Positions 1 through 9,426 of a stretch of 64,000 bases of DNA are shown in pieces. The notes beneath the pieces are model-generated. The model ran no database searches and had not been told where the DNA came from. It was given only the letters and a program-made list of their open reading frames with translations. Position 1 is the first letter of the stretch. Every line of letters begins with the position of its first letter. The DNA is from CBDDBH01 sp965225625 (GTDB lineage Bacteria > Pseudomonadota > Gammaproteobacteria > JADZEE01), in contig CBDDBH010000025.1 of NCBI GenBank assembly GCA_965225625.1, positions 62,001 through 126,000 of the forward strand, read 5' to 3'. Made by a program: the position numbers and the translations under genes.

Positions 1-1219
1 TCGGGATGTGGAATTTTCGTATCGGCCCGACAGCGATTTTTACTATCTGACCGGGTTCCCGGAACCCGAAGCGGTCGCAGTGTTTGTGCCGGATCGGCCA
101 CAAGGCGAATACATAATATTCTGCCGTGAACGTGATCTGGAGATGGAAACCTGGCACGGGCGCCGAGCTGGCCTGGAGGGAGCTTGCGAGCGTTACGGCG
201 CCGACGATGCATTTCCGTTCAATGACATGGACGACATAATTCCCGGGCTAATCGAAAATAAGGACCGTGTTTTTTACACCATGGGCTTTGACGCTGACTT
301 CGATAAGCGTGTGCTCGGCTGGATCAACCAAATCCGCGGCCGGGCGCGCGCCGGCGTTACCGCACCCGACGAGTTTGTCTCGTTAAACCACTCGGTGCAT
401 GAGATGCGGTTGTATAAAAGCCGCCAAGAGGTCAAAACGATGCAAAAGGCGGCGCAGATCTCGGCCGTGGCGCATCGCCGAGCAATGCAGGTGTGCCGTC
501 CCGGCATCAAGGAGTACCAGATCGAAGCAGAGTTGAACTACTCTTTCCTGCAAAACGGCGCGCGCTCGCCTGCCTACCCCTCAATCGTCGGTGGCGGGCC
601 CAATGGCTGCATATTGCACTACACCGAGAACAGCGCGACCTTGAAAAGCGGCGACCTGCTGTTGATAGATGCTGGTGCAGAGTACGACTACTACGCCAGC
701 GACGTAACCCGAACGTTTCCGGTCAACGGTCGTTTTACGCCGGAACAGGAAGCTGTTTACGAGATCGTGCTCGCCGCGCAAGCGGCTGCGATCCGTAAAG
801 CGAAACCGGGTAATCATTGGAACGATCCGCATGAAGCGGCGGTGAAGACCATTACCAAGGGCCTGGTTGAACTGGGCATCCTCAAAGGGCGGCTGCCGCA
901 ACTCATTCGAGACGGCGCATACCGGCGCTTTTATATGCATCGCACCGGCCACTGGTTGGGTATGGATGTACACGATGTTGGCGACTATCGGGTCGGCGGT
1001 GAATGGCGAACCTTGGAACCCGGAATGGTCATGACCGTGGAACCAGGTTTGTACATAGCGGAATCCATTAAGGGTGTCGCCAAGCGTTGGCGCAACATCG
1101 GCATTCGCATTGAAGATGACGTGCTGATAACCGCTGAGGGCAACGAAGTTTTGACCGCCGGTTTACCTAAGAGCGTCAGCGAAATCGAAACCGTAATGTC
1201 CAATGGTGCCGCAAACTGA
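1..1219 (+). CDS. pepP: Xaa-Pro aminopeptidase (M24B), 5' end outside window
   Basis: Metallo-aminopeptidase that removes N-terminal residues preceding proline; cytoplasmic. The frame is open from base 2 and reads R-D-V-E-F-S-Y-R-P-D-S-D-F-Y-Y-L-T-G-F, the conserved N-terminal region of PepP, so the real start lies upstream and the GTG at 8 is an internal codon. The M24 pita-bread fold follows, with metal ligands recognisable in LLIDAGAEYDYYASDVTRTF (the two Asp), HRTGHWLGMDVHD (His) and the C-terminal TVEPGLY and GIRIEDD (the two Glu). The stop overlaps the start of ubiH by 17 bases, and pepP-ubiH-ubiI is the usual gammaproteobacterial operon order. Identification is secure; only the N-terminus is missing. 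Confidence 0.95.
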   Translation, partial: RDVEFSYRPDSDFYYLTGFPEPEAVAVFVPDRPQGEYIIFCRERDLEMETWHGRRAGLEGACERYGADDAFPFNDMDDIIPGLIENKDRVFYTMGFDADFDKRVLGWINQIRGRARAGVTAPDEFVSLNHSVHEMRLYKSRQEVKTMQKAAQISAVAHRRAMQVCRPGIKEYQIEAELNYSFLQNGARSPAYPSIVGGGPNGCILHYTENSATLKSGDLLLIDAGAEYDYYASDVTRTFPVNGRFTPEQEAVYEIVLAAQAAAIRKAKPGNHWNDPHEAAVKTITKGLVELGILKGRLPQLIRDGAYRRFYMHRTGHWLGMDVHDVGDYRVGGEWRTLEPGMVMTVEPGLYIAESIKGVAKRWRNIGIRIEDDVLITAEGNEVLTAGLPKSVSEIETVMSNGAAN

Positions 1220-2423
1220 CTTCGATTGCGTAATCGTTGGAGGTGGGCTGGTCGGTGCGACCCTAGCAATAGCGCTCGCACCGCTTGGTCTGCGTCTGGC
1301 ACTGGTCGAGGCCGTGCGCTTTGACTCCGACACCCAACCCAGCCATGACGCGCGTGGGCTTGCTTTGGCTTTGTCCTCGGCGCGTATTCTGGAAACTCTG
1401 GATTTATGGACGCCGCTCAGTGCAGCGGTCACGCCGATAGAGCGGGTACACGTTTCAGATCGGGGGCGGTTCGGTTTTGCCCGTCTTCGCGCTGCCGACT
1501 TGAACCTTCCGGCGCTGGGCTACGTGGTAATCGCGCGTGCGCTGGGCGGCGAATTAATAGCGGCGCTGGAGCACCGTCAGGCAGCGCAGGTTCTGTGTCC
1601 GGCGCGAGTTTGCGCAGTGCAGGTGAAATCAGCGCATGCCCTGGTGACACTCGCGCAGAACGGCACCGAGCGGCAACTGAGCACGCGCCTGATTATTGCC
1701 GCGGATGGGGCGGATTCGGTAACGCGAAGCATGTTGGGCGTCCAAGCCCAGTATCACGATTACGACCAAGTTGCCTTGGTTACCACGGTTGCAATAGAAC
1801 ATGAACACGCCAACACAGCCTACGAGCGGTTTACCCCTGATGGGCCATTGGCGGTATTACCCCTGCCCGGGCGTCGCTGTGGCGTGGTTCTCACGCTTAA
1901 CAAGCAAGCGGCGGCCGAAGTCCACACCGGTCAGCAATTCTGTACATTGGCCGGCGAGCGATTTTCCTGGCGCCTCGGGGAATTTTCTGACGCCGGGCGC
2001 CTGGTACGCTATCCGCTGCGACGGGTAATCGCAGAGTGCCGCTCCGGTCCGCGGTTTGTCGTTATAGGCAACGCCGCGCAGAGCGTACACCCGAACGCGG
2101 CACAAGGTTTCAATTTGGGATTACGGCAAAGTGCCTTACTCGGCGAAACGCTCGCACACGCGGCTCGACACAGTCTTGATCCCGGTGATGCGCAAGCGCT
2201 GAACGCTTTTACCAATGCCAGCGAGCGCGACAGGCAGCGTGTCACTATGGCAACGCACGGTCTTGCAACTCTGTTCTACAATGATTTGCCGCCGCTCGCG
2301 GCACTGCGCAACGTGGCAATGTTGGCCATCGATTTCATTCCGCCGCTAAAGCGATCAGTTATCACAACGCTGGCCGGTCTGGATCCGCCGCAACCACGCC
2401 TGGTGCAGGGGTTGGCGCTTTGA
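1203..2423 (+). CDS. ubiH: 2-octaprenyl-6-methoxyphenyl hydroxylase
   Basis: FAD-dependent monooxygenase of aerobic ubiquinone biosynthesis, acting on the membrane-associated Ubi complex. The 406 residues are of family length. Visible motifs are the N-terminal Rossmann dinucleotide site VIVGGGLVGATLAIAL (about residues 9-24), the central DG motif IIAADGADSVTR, and the second FAD motif FVVIGNAAQSVHPNAAQGFN near residue 285. The ATG at 1203 lies inside pepP and the stop overlaps the TTG start of the next hydroxylase by four bases, indicating translational coupling. UbiH is preferred over UbiI/UbiF because of the GNAAQ-x-HP-x-x-x-QGFN signature and the position directly after pepP; the exact ring position hydroxylated is inferred from family and context. 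Confidence 0.9.
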   Translation: MVPQTDFDCVIVGGGLVGATLAIALAPLGLRLALVEAVRFDSDTQPSHDARGLALALSSARILETLDLWTPLSAAVTPIERVHVSDRGRFGFARLRAADLNLPALGYVVIARALGGELIAALEHRQAAQVLCPARVCAVQVKSAHALVTLAQNGTERQLSTRLIIAADGADSVTRSMLGVQAQYHDYDQVALVTTVAIEHEHANTAYERFTPDGPLAVLPLPGRRCGVVLTLNKQAAAEVHTGQQFCTLAGERFSWRLGEFSDAGRLVRYPLRRVIAECRSGPRFVVIGNAAQSVHPNAAQGFNLGLRQSALLGETLAHAARHSLDPGDAQALNAFTNASERDRQRVTMATHGLATLFYNDLPPLAALRNVAMLAIDFIPPLKRSVITTLAGLDPPQPRLVQGLAL

Positions 2424-3646
2424 CCCCGGTGTCCAAGGGACGCGAGTCCGACCACGTCACCGTCGTCGGCGCAGGCGTGGTGGGCTGCACCATCGCAGCA
2501 TTGCTCTCGCAAGCGGGTTTGCGGGTGGCTATCGTCGATCACGCGGCCATTGAGTCCGAGGTGGCTCCCAGCGACTACGATTTACGTGTACTGGTATTAA
2601 CGACGGGTTCAGAGCGCATTCTCACAAGCGCAGGTGCCTGGTCGCAGATCGTGGCCGAGCGTTTCGGGCGGCTGTGCCGTATGCACGTTTGGGACGCTGG
2701 CCAGCCTGAGGGCGTGCAATTCGACAGTGTCGACGTCGGCCGCCCAAACCTTGGCTTTATCGTGGAACAACGTGTGGTACTCCAGGCATTACTGGACACG
2801 CTTAAAACTGCGCCCGCGGTTAGTTGGTACCGGCCAGCGCAATTGGGCGAGATCGTTCGGCGCGAGGATCATCTCAACTTACGCCTTAGCGATGATCGGG
2901 TAATCCGCACGAAACTGTTGATCGGCGCGGACGGTCAACATTCTCAGGTGCGTACGCTTGCGGGGATCAAAACAACGGGTGCCGATTATCATCAACACGC
3001 CGTCGTTGCGAGCGTGCGCACCGAACATGCACACGGGGAAACTGCCCGGCAGATTTTTCTACCGTCGGGGCCCTTGGCATTTTTGCCGCTGCACGAACCA
3101 ACACTGTGTTCGATTGTCTGGTCAACCGGTGACTCGCATGCACGCCGGCTTTGTGCTGCAAATTCGGGCGAGTTCAACCAGCAATTAGCCAGCGCTTTTG
3201 AACAGCGTCTGGGCAAGGTCCTTTGGAGCAGCGAACGTCGCAGCTTTGCACTGTCACGCGCACACGCTACAACTTATATTGGAACGCGCCTCGCGCTGAT
3301 CGGCGATGCGGCGCATACCATCCATCCGCTGGCCGGTCAGGGAGCCAACCTGGGCTTGCTGGACGCGGCGGCGCTGGCGCAATCCATTGCAGAGGCGGCG
3401 GAACGGGGTTTCGATATTGGCAATCCACGCGTTTTGCGTCGTTACGAGCGTTGGCGGCGTGGCGAAAACCAGTTAATGCAGTGGTCACTTGACGCACTTA
3501 AGGCGATGTTTGCCAGTGAGCGTAATGAGATCCGTTCTGTCAGAGATTTTGGATTGCGAGTGACCGACAAGATCGTCCCGCTCAAGCGTTTAATAATCGG
3601 GCATGCTTCCGGTCTCAGCGGCGACCTCCCGCGCGCCGCGAGGTAG
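2420..3646 (+). CDS. ubiI: UbiI/VisC-type FAD-dependent ubiquinone hydroxylase
   Basis: Second class A flavoprotein monooxygenase of ubiquinone synthesis, paralogous to the preceding ubiH. It has 408 residues with the N-terminal VTVVGAGVVGCTIAALLSQ FAD site, the central LLIGADGQHSQVR motif and LALIGDAAHTIHPLAGQGAN (about residue 290). The start is probably the TTG at 2420, which overlaps the ubiH TGA; no better ATG precedes the dinucleotide fold. Position after ubiH and the GDAAHTIHPLAGQG signature suggest UbiI (C5 hydroxylation), but the UbiI/UbiF/UbiL/UbiM distinction cannot be settled by eye, so the gene symbol is the weaker part of the call. Confidence 0.8.
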   Translation: MTPVSKGRESDHVTVVGAGVVGCTIAALLSQAGLRVAIVDHAAIESEVAPSDYDLRVLVLTTGSERILTSAGAWSQIVAERFGRLCRMHVWDAGQPEGVQFDSVDVGRPNLGFIVEQRVVLQALLDTLKTAPAVSWYRPAQLGEIVRREDHLNLRLSDDRVIRTKLLIGADGQHSQVRTLAGIKTTGADYHQHAVVASVRTEHAHGETARQIFLPSGPLAFLPLHEPTLCSIVWSTGDSHARRLCAANSGEFNQQLASAFEQRLGKVLWSSERRSFALSRAHATTYIGTRLALIGDAAHTIHPLAGQGANLGLLDAAALAQSIAEAAERGFDIGNPRVLRRYERWRRGENQLMQWSLDALKAMFASERNEIRSVRDFGLRVTDKIVPLKRLIIGHASGLSGDLPRAAR

Positions 3647-3677
3647 AATCGCGAAGCTTTAAAACTGGAACAGCACA

Positions 3678-4559
3678 ATGCGCACACCTTTGTTTGAATC
3701 GAATCTCGCCAGTTTAGCCCTACTGCAACGCGGTAAGGTCCGGGACATTTACAGCATTGACGATACCAAATTGCTGATAGTCGCGAGCGATCGCTTGTCA
3801 GCATTCGATGTTGTACTTGCCGATCCAATCCCAGGCAAGGGTGCGGTGCTCACGGCTGTCGCAAATTTTTGGTTCGAACGTATGACGCATATTGCGCAAA
3901 ACCATTTGACTGAATTCTCACCGGCCGAGTTCGTAACAGCCGATGAGGCCGAAACAGTTGCGGACCGAGCCATCGTCGTCAAGCGCCTGCAGCCGTTGCC
4001 GGTGGAAGCGATCGCGCGTGGTTATGTCATCGGATCGGGCTGGAAGGATTATCAACGTACGGGATCTATCTCTGGGGTGGATTTACCCAGCGGCCTGGAA
4101 CAGGCGGCGAAGTTACCCGCACCAATTTATACGCCATCGACCAAAGCTGAAGTCGGCGCGCATGACGAGAACATCGACTTTGATACGACCGTATCGCTGC
4201 TTGGACGTGAATTGGCGCAGCGCGTGCGCGACGCAACATTGGAGATCTACAAGCATGCGGCTGAATTCGCCCTGACGCGTGGCATCATCATCGCCGATAC
4301 GAAATTCGAATTTGCAGTTGATGAAAACGATGAGCTTGTACTTATTGACGAAGTATTGACGCCTGACTCGTCACGATTCTGGCCGGCGGACGAATACCAG
4401 CTCGGCATAAGTCCACCGAGCTTCGACAAACAATTCGTCAGAGATTATCTGGAAACGCTGGCTTGGGACAAACGCTCGCCAGCACCACGCCTGCCGCCCG
4501 ATATCATCGAAAAGACCGCGGCGAAATATCAGGAGGCGCAGAGGATCCTGATGGGGTAA
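3678..4559 (+). CDS. purC: phosphoribosylaminoimidazole-succinocarboxamide synthase (SAICAR synthase)
   Basis: ATP-dependent ligase joining CAIR and aspartate in de novo purine synthesis; cytoplasmic. The 293-residue protein is the longer form of the family (the E. coli enzyme is about 237). It opens with LLQRGKVRDIYSIDDTKLLI, the nucleotide-binding hairpin, followed by SDRLSAFDVVLADPIPGKG, then VKRLQPLPVEAIARGYVIGS and near residues 210-235 IIIADTKFEFAV and LIDEVLTPDSSRFW, all signature blocks. It begins 31 bases after the ubiI-like gene and may share its transcript. It is convergent with the fba gene 55 bases downstream. No unusual residues were noticed. Confidence 0.95.
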   Translation: MRTPLFESNLASLALLQRGKVRDIYSIDDTKLLIVASDRLSAFDVVLADPIPGKGAVLTAVANFWFERMTHIAQNHLTEFSPAEFVTADEAETVADRAIVVKRLQPLPVEAIARGYVIGSGWKDYQRTGSISGVDLPSGLEQAAKLPAPIYTPSTKAEVGAHDENIDFDTTVSLLGRELAQRVRDATLEIYKHAAEFALTRGIIIADTKFEFAVDENDELVLIDEVLTPDSSRFWPADEYQLGISPPSFDKQFVRDYLETLAWDKRSPAPRLPPDIIEKTAAKYQEAQRILMG

Positions 4560-4613
4560 ACGGCCACACTGCGGCCGCTCCGAGATATGACTTGCTGCGC
4601 CGCGTCGTTCGGC

Positions 4614-5645
4614 TTATGCCGCGAGTTCCCGCTCCACTTGTTCGCTGTATTGGCCCATTGCCGCCAGGCCGTTGCACCGTTCACGGTGCGCCAGCGCTTT
4701 TTGCGCCGCCGCGACGTTGGCCGCATCGCCGGCCCACAGTTTCAGCGCTGGTTCCTGCAGCGCACGGCCGTAGGAGAAGCTCAGTGGCCAGGCAAGTTGG
4801 TCAGCATAACCCACGTTCATCGCATTGAGGTGAACGGTAGCGGCTTCCGCGCTCTGGCCACCGGATAGAAAGACGATGCCTGCTACTGCTGCCGGTACGG
4901 CGTTGCGAAGACAGCGCACAGTTTTTTCAGCGACCTCAGCAACCCCCGCCTGCTTGGCACACTGTTTGCCGCTGACGACCATATTGGTCTTAAGGATTAA
5001 ATGCTCCAGCACAACACGCTGTTCGTTGAGTTGCGCGAACAAACTGCCAAGCGCCGCCGAGCTCGCCTCATAGCAAACGTCTATATCGTTGGACCAGTCC
5101 ATTAGTACTTCGGGCTCGACCATGGGAACGATGCCACATTCCTGACAAAGTGCTGCGTAGCGAGCAAGCGCGTGCGCATTGGCCTCGATACAACCGCGCG
5201 ACGGAATGTTATTGCCAATCGTGATGACGGCTCGCCATTTGGCAAATTTTGCGCCGAGTTCGCGGTAGTCAGTGAGCCGCTCGCGCAAACCGTCTAAACC
5301 TTCCGTGACCTTCTCCTCGGGATGTCCTGCCAAGGCTTTGGCACCGGCGTCGACCTTAATGCCGGGCATAATGCCCGCATCTATCATGACCTTGGGAAAT
5401 GCCACCCCGGCCGCCGATTTTTGTCGCAGCGTTTCGTCGAACAGGATCATGCCGCTGATGTATTGTTCCGCCCCCGGGCAGGTGATGAGCAGATCACGGT
5501 AGGCTCTACGGGATTCTTCGGTCGACTCGATACCGATGCTGTCAAAGCGTTTTGTTATGGTGGGCATGCTTTCATCGATCGCGAGAATACCCTTACCGCG
5601 TGCGACCATGGCTGCAGCCGTCGTTGCTAGTTCCTGGGCGGACAT
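4614..5645 (-). CDS. fba: class I fructose-bisphosphate aldolase
   Basis: Schiff-base aldolase that interconverts fructose 1,6-bisphosphate with dihydroxyacetone phosphate and glyceraldehyde 3-phosphate. The 343 residues match the eukaryote-like class I family: GKGILAIDESMPTITKRFDS near the N-terminus, KWRAVITIG, the Schiff-base lysine in LILKTNMV, and FLSGGQSAEAAT for phosphate binding. An AAGGAAA ribosome site lies upstream of the ATG at 5645. It is the last gene of the minus-strand operon tkt-gap-pgk-pyk-fba, 66 bases after pyk. Class II fba is commoner in this operon in many proteobacteria, so the metal-independent enzyme is a minor peculiarity. Confidence 0.93.
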   Translation of the reverse strand: MSAQELATTAAAMVARGKGILAIDESMPTITKRFDSIGIESTEESRRAYRDLLITCPGAEQYISGMILFDETLRQKSAAGVAFPKVMIDAGIMPGIKVDAGAKALAGHPEEKVTEGLDGLRERLTDYRELGAKFAKWRAVITIGNNIPSRGCIEANAHALARYAALCQECGIVPMVEPEVLMDWSNDIDVCYEASSAALGSLFAQLNEQRVVLEHLILKTNMVVSGKQCAKQAGVAEVAEKTVRCLRNAVPAAVAGIVFLSGGQSAEAATVHLNAMNVGYADQLAWPLSFSYGRALQEPALKLWAGDAANVAAAQKALAHRERCNGLAAMGQYSEQVERELAA

Positions 5646-5711
5646 AATTGGTTGTTTCCTTAATAGAATGTGATGCTCGAAAATTATAGCAGAGGGCCGA
5701 CAACCCGGATC

Positions 5712-7157
5712 TTAGGCTACCCCGGCAATATGCTCGCCGACCCGTAAGATTTTCATGCCATTGGTGCCGCCGGTGCGCCCGAACACGTCGCCTTTGGTAA
5801 TGATCATGGTATCCCCGTCTGTCACAACGCCACGCTCGACCAGGTCCTGAACCAGGTCACGGTTAACTTCTTGATGTGACGTCTGGGTCTGATCGAAGGC
5901 AACCGGATAGACGCCGCGCAATAAGGTCACGCGGCGTTGGGTTGCGAGTTGATTGGTAAACGCGAATATGGGGATCGACGAACTTGTGCGGGACATCCAC
6001 TTGCAGGTGGCGCCAGTCTCTGTGAGCGCGGCGATTGCCTTGGCGCCGATGCGGTTAGCCGCGTGCATGGTGGACATCGCGATGGCCTGATCGATGTGTT
6101 CGAAATGTGCATCGACCCAGTAGTCCGGTGCCTGGTCCAACCACTGCTCCTCGGTGCCCAGGCAGATCCGTGCCATGGCCTCCACGACTTTTTCCGGATG
6201 CGCGCCAATACTCGTCTCGGCGGACAACATGACCGCATCGGTCCCATCGAGCACAGCATTTGCGACGTCTAGTACCTCCGCACGTGTTGGCATTTGGGTA
6301 TGGATCATCGATTCCATCATTTGGGTCGCGGTAATGATTACCCGGTTCATTTCCCGCGCAAGTCTGGCCAGGCGCTTTTGCACGGGTGCCAGCAATGCGT
6401 CACCGATTTCCACGCCCAGATCGCCACGGGCAATCATGATGCAATCCGCTGCTTCGACGATTTCCTCAATGTTGTCGAGTGCTTCAGCCCGCTCTATCTT
6501 GGCAATCACGCCGCAGTTTCCACCGGCGTCCTTGATAAGCTTGCGGGCGTTATAGATGTCCTCGCCATTGCGCGGAAACGACACGGCGATGTAGTCAACA
6601 TTCTGTTGTACTGCATGCTTGAGATCCATGCGGTCTTTACGGGTGAGGGCTTTCGCGGTCAGTCCTCCACCTGCGCGGTTCAAGCCTTTATTGTCAGATA
6701 CCGTCCCGCCAAGCAGAACCACGCATTCAACGGCATTGCCGCTCACCTGCTCTACCTGCAATATGATGCGCCCGTCGTCGATCAACAAGGTGTCGCCTTC
6801 GCTCACATCTTCGGCGAGCTGCTTATAGGTGACGCCGACATGATGCTCGTCGCCTGACTTGGCTTGCAGATCGGCATCGATAACGAACTCGTCACCGGTA
6901 TCCAAAATGATGGATCCTTGTTTGAACCCCGCAATGCGGATTTTTGGTCCCTGTAGATCCGCGATCACTCCAATTTCGTGACCAGACTGTTTGGCGAGAC
7001 GGCGTATTCGGCGGATCCGTCGGCGATGCTGGTCCTGCGTGTCGTGAGAGTAGTTGAGCCGCACGACGTCCACGCCTGCGTTGATGATACGGTTCAAAGC
7101 GCCGCGGCGGTCCGTGGCGGGGCCGAGAGTTGCGACGATTTTAGTGCGACGGATCAT
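5712..7157 (-). CDS. pyk: pyruvate kinase
   Basis: Transfers phosphate from phosphoenolpyruvate to ADP, the last step of glycolysis. The 481 residues start with RRTKIVATLGPATD, include DLQGPKIRI, IAKIERAEALDNIEEI with the catalytic lysine, MIARGDLGVEIG and ITATQMMESMI, and end with the C-terminal allosteric domain. It lies between pgk (19 bases upstream) and fba, so it is co-transcribed with the triose-phosphate enzymes. The combination suggests control of lower glycolysis as one unit. Which pyruvate kinase isozyme class it belongs to cannot be decided here. Confidence 0.95.
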   Translation of the reverse strand: MIRRTKIVATLGPATDRRGALNRIINAGVDVVRLNYSHDTQDQHRRRIRRIRRLAKQSGHEIGVIADLQGPKIRIAGFKQGSIILDTGDEFVIDADLQAKSGDEHHVGVTYKQLAEDVSEGDTLLIDDGRIILQVEQVSGNAVECVVLLGGTVSDNKGLNRAGGGLTAKALTRKDRMDLKHAVQQNVDYIAVSFPRNGEDIYNARKLIKDAGGNCGVIAKIERAEALDNIEEIVEAADCIMIARGDLGVEIGDALLAPVQKRLARLAREMNRVIITATQMMESMIHTQMPTRAEVLDVANAVLDGTDAVMLSAETSIGAHPEKVVEAMARICLGTEEQWLDQAPDYWVDAHFEHIDQAIAMSTMHAANRIGAKAIAALTETGATCKWMSRTSSSIPIFAFTNQLATQRRVTLLRGVYPVAFDQTQTSHQEVNRDLVQDLVERGVVTDGDTMIITKGDVFGRTGGTNGMKILRVGEHIAGVA

Positions 7158-7176
7158 TGTGATTTAGTCGATCGGG

Positions 7177-8358
7177 TCAGCTTTTTGCCCTGTCCGCGCG
7201 TGTTTCGAGAATGGCAACCGCCGGTAATTTGCGGCCTTCGAGAAATTCCAGGAAAGCACCACCGCCGGTTGAAATGTACGATATTTTGTCAGCGACGCCG
7301 AACTTGGCGATTGCTGCCAGCGTGTCTCCTCCACCTGCAATAGAAAAGGCAGGCGCGCGGGCAATTGCTTCGGCGATGCGCCGAGTGCCCATGGCGAACT
7401 GTGCGTGCTCGAATACGCCCACGGGCCCATTCCAGATAATGGTGCCGGCGGTTGCCAACAGGCTTGCAAACTGCGTTGCGCTGTCCGGGCCGATGTCGAG
7501 GATTAGCTCCCCGGGCTGGACATCGTCCACCGCTCGCGTTCGAGCCTGCGCGTGCGGGCTGAACTCGGTTGCACACACGACATCCGTCGGTAACGGTACT
7601 TCGGCGTTACGCGCTTTCGCCTTCGCAATAAGCCGCTTTGCAACGTCCAGCAGTCCCACTTCGCACAATGACTTGCCGATCTCGTAACCGGCCGCTTTCA
7701 GGAAGGTATTGGTGATCCCGCCGCCAACGATTAAGCGATCGACCTTATCAATCAAGCTGTCCAATAATTCGAGCTTGGTCGAGACTTTGGAACCGCCAAC
7801 GATCGCAACAACGGGTGTCGCAGGATCACTGAGCGCTTTTTGCAGTGCGTCGAGTTCGGCTTCCAATAATGGACCCGCACAGGCAACCGGCGCATGCCTG
7901 GCGATTCCGTGTGTGGATGCCTGCGCGCGATGAGCAGTTGCGAAAGCGTCATTGACGTACACGTCGCACAAAGCCGCAAGCCGACGGGCGAGGCCGTCGT
8001 CGTTGTCTTTCTCTCCGCTCAAGAAGCGTACGTTTTCACACAGCACGGCTTCGCCGCTCGCCACGTCTACGCCATTCACCCAATTGTCTACCAGGCGTAC
8101 CGTTTTCCCCAGGCGTTCGGATAATTCTCGTGCAACCGGTGCCAGAGAAAGTGCGGTATCGACGGCACCTTCTTTCGGGCGGCCCAAATGGGAAACAATC
8201 AACACTTTGGCACCGGCATCCACCGCGGCCTGGATGGTCGGCATAGCGGCATCGATACGCGCTGCGTCGCTAATCGTGCCGTCCAACAGTGGCACGTTGA
8301 GATCCTCGCGTATCAACACCCGCTTGTCGGCGAGTAACAGATCGCGCATAAACAACAT
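7177..8358 (-). CDS. pgk: phosphoglycerate kinase
   Basis: Makes ATP from 1,3-bisphosphoglycerate. Recognised by KRVLIREDLNVPL near the start, VLIVSHLGRPKE, the hinge and nucleotide-binding KVSTKLELLDSLIDKVD, and the C-terminal GGGDTLAAI. The frame is open further upstream to 8430, but that extension would run back into gap; the family begins just before M-R-D-L-L-L-A-D-K, so the ATG at 8358 (393 residues, family length) or the one at 8349 is the real start. The distance from the gap stop is then 14 bases. No strong Shine-Dalgarno is visible, consistent with coupling to gap. Confidence 0.93.
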   Translation of the reverse strand: MLFMRDLLLADKRVLIREDLNVPLLDGTISDAARIDAAMPTIQAAVDAGAKVLIVSHLGRPKEGAVDTALSLAPVARELSERLGKTVRLVDNWVNGVDVASGEAVLCENVRFLSGEKDNDDGLARRLAALCDVYVNDAFATAHRAQASTHGIARHAPVACAGPLLEAELDALQKALSDPATPVVAIVGGSKVSTKLELLDSLIDKVDRLIVGGGITNTFLKAAGYEIGKSLCEVGLLDVAKRLIAKAKARNAEVPLPTDVVCATEFSPHAQARTRAVDDVQPGELILDIGPDSATQFASLLATAGTIIWNGPVGVFEHAQFAMGTRRIAEAIARAPAFSIAGGGDTLAAIAKFGVADKISYISTGGGAFLEFLEGRKLPAVAILETRADRAKS

Positions 8359-8372
8359 CGTCGGTGCAGGCG

Positions 8373-9386
8373 TCAGGGCGCGTTGTGCAGCGCGATAGTG
8401 GTGTCGAGCATGCGATTGGAAAAGCCCCATTCGTTGTCATACCACGCCAGCACTTTCACCAGGCGTCCCTCAATGACTTTCGTCTGACTGGCTTCATAAA
8501 TGGACGATGCCGGGTTGTGGTTGAAGTCCACGGAGACAAGCGGTTCGTCGTTATAGGCGAGTATGCCTTTGAGCGAGCCTTCCGCCGCGTCCTTAAGAAC
8601 TGAATGGATCTCGTCGATGCTGGTTTCTCGATCCGCATCAAAGGTCAGGTCAACCACTGATACATTTATTGTGGGAACCCGCATAGCGAATCCATCCAGA
8701 CGGCCATCGAGTTCCGGCAGCACCAGGCCCACTGCTGCTGCCGCCCCGGTCTTGGTCGGGATCATTGACTGGGTTGCGGAGCGCGCGCGCCGCAGGTCGG
8801 TGTGGTACACATCCGTCAACACCTGGTCATTGGTGTAGGCGTGTATCGTCGTCATCAGACCGGAGCGTACGCCGATCGCATCGTGCAGCGGTTTAACTAG
8901 AGGCGCGAGGCAGTTGGTAGTGCACGAGGCGTTGGAGATGATCTGGTCCGTGGCTTTCAAGGTGCCATGATTGACACCGTACACAATGGTTGCGTCTACA
9001 TCTTTTCCCGCAGGCGCGGAAATAATTACTTTCTTCGCGCCGGCGTCCAGGTGCGCACTGGCTTTGTCGCGGTTGGCGAAAAAGCCGGTCGATTCGTGCA
9101 CGATGTCCACACCAAGGTCACCCCAGGGTAGTTTGGCGGGATCGCGTTCTGATAATACTTGGATCCGATCGCCGTTTACGACCAGGAATTCGCCATCAAC
9201 GCCAACCTCCCCGGGAAAGCGTCCGTGAGCTGTGTCGTAACGCGTCAGGTGGGCGTTGGTCTGAGAATCGCCCAGATCGTTAATCGCGACAATTTCGATT
9301 TCATCAGTACGCTGAGATTCGTACAGCGCCCGCAAGATGTTCCGACCAATCCGGCCGTAGCCATTGATCCCTAACTTAATTGCCAT
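8373..9386 (-). CDS. gap: type I glyceraldehyde-3-phosphate dehydrogenase
   Basis: NAD(P)-dependent oxidation and phosphorylation of glyceraldehyde 3-phosphate. The 337 residues begin IKLGINGYGRIGRNILRALY (Rossmann fold). The catalytic cysteine sits in SNASCTTNCLAPL near residue 154, and the C-terminus has WYDNEWGFSNRMLDT. The N-terminal block NDLGDSQTNAHLTRYD resembles the Calvin-type GapB/Epd subgroup more than classical glycolytic GapA, so NADP use or erythrose-4-phosphate activity is possible. A GGGAG ribosome site precedes the ATG. It sits between tkt and pgk in the operon. Confidence 0.93.
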   Translation of the reverse strand: MAIKLGINGYGRIGRNILRALYESQRTDEIEIVAINDLGDSQTNAHLTRYDTAHGRFPGEVGVDGEFLVVNGDRIQVLSERDPAKLPWGDLGVDIVHESTGFFANRDKASAHLDAGAKKVIISAPAGKDVDATIVYGVNHGTLKATDQIISNASCTTNCLAPLVKPLHDAIGVRSGLMTTIHAYTNDQVLTDVYHTDLRRARSATQSMIPTKTGAAAAVGLVLPELDGRLDGFAMRVPTINVSVVDLTFDADRETSIDEIHSVLKDAAEGSLKGILAYNDEPLVSVDFNHNPASSIYEASQTKVIEGRLVKVLAWYDNEWGFSNRMLDTTIALHNAP

Positions 9387-9426
9387 GTTATTCGGCTCCC
9401 AGGAGTGTTTTCAATTGAAATAGGGA

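Noticed and set aside
8359..8430. A longer pgk start at 8430
   Set aside because: The extra 24 residues overlap the gap coding region in another frame and do not resemble PGK N-termini.
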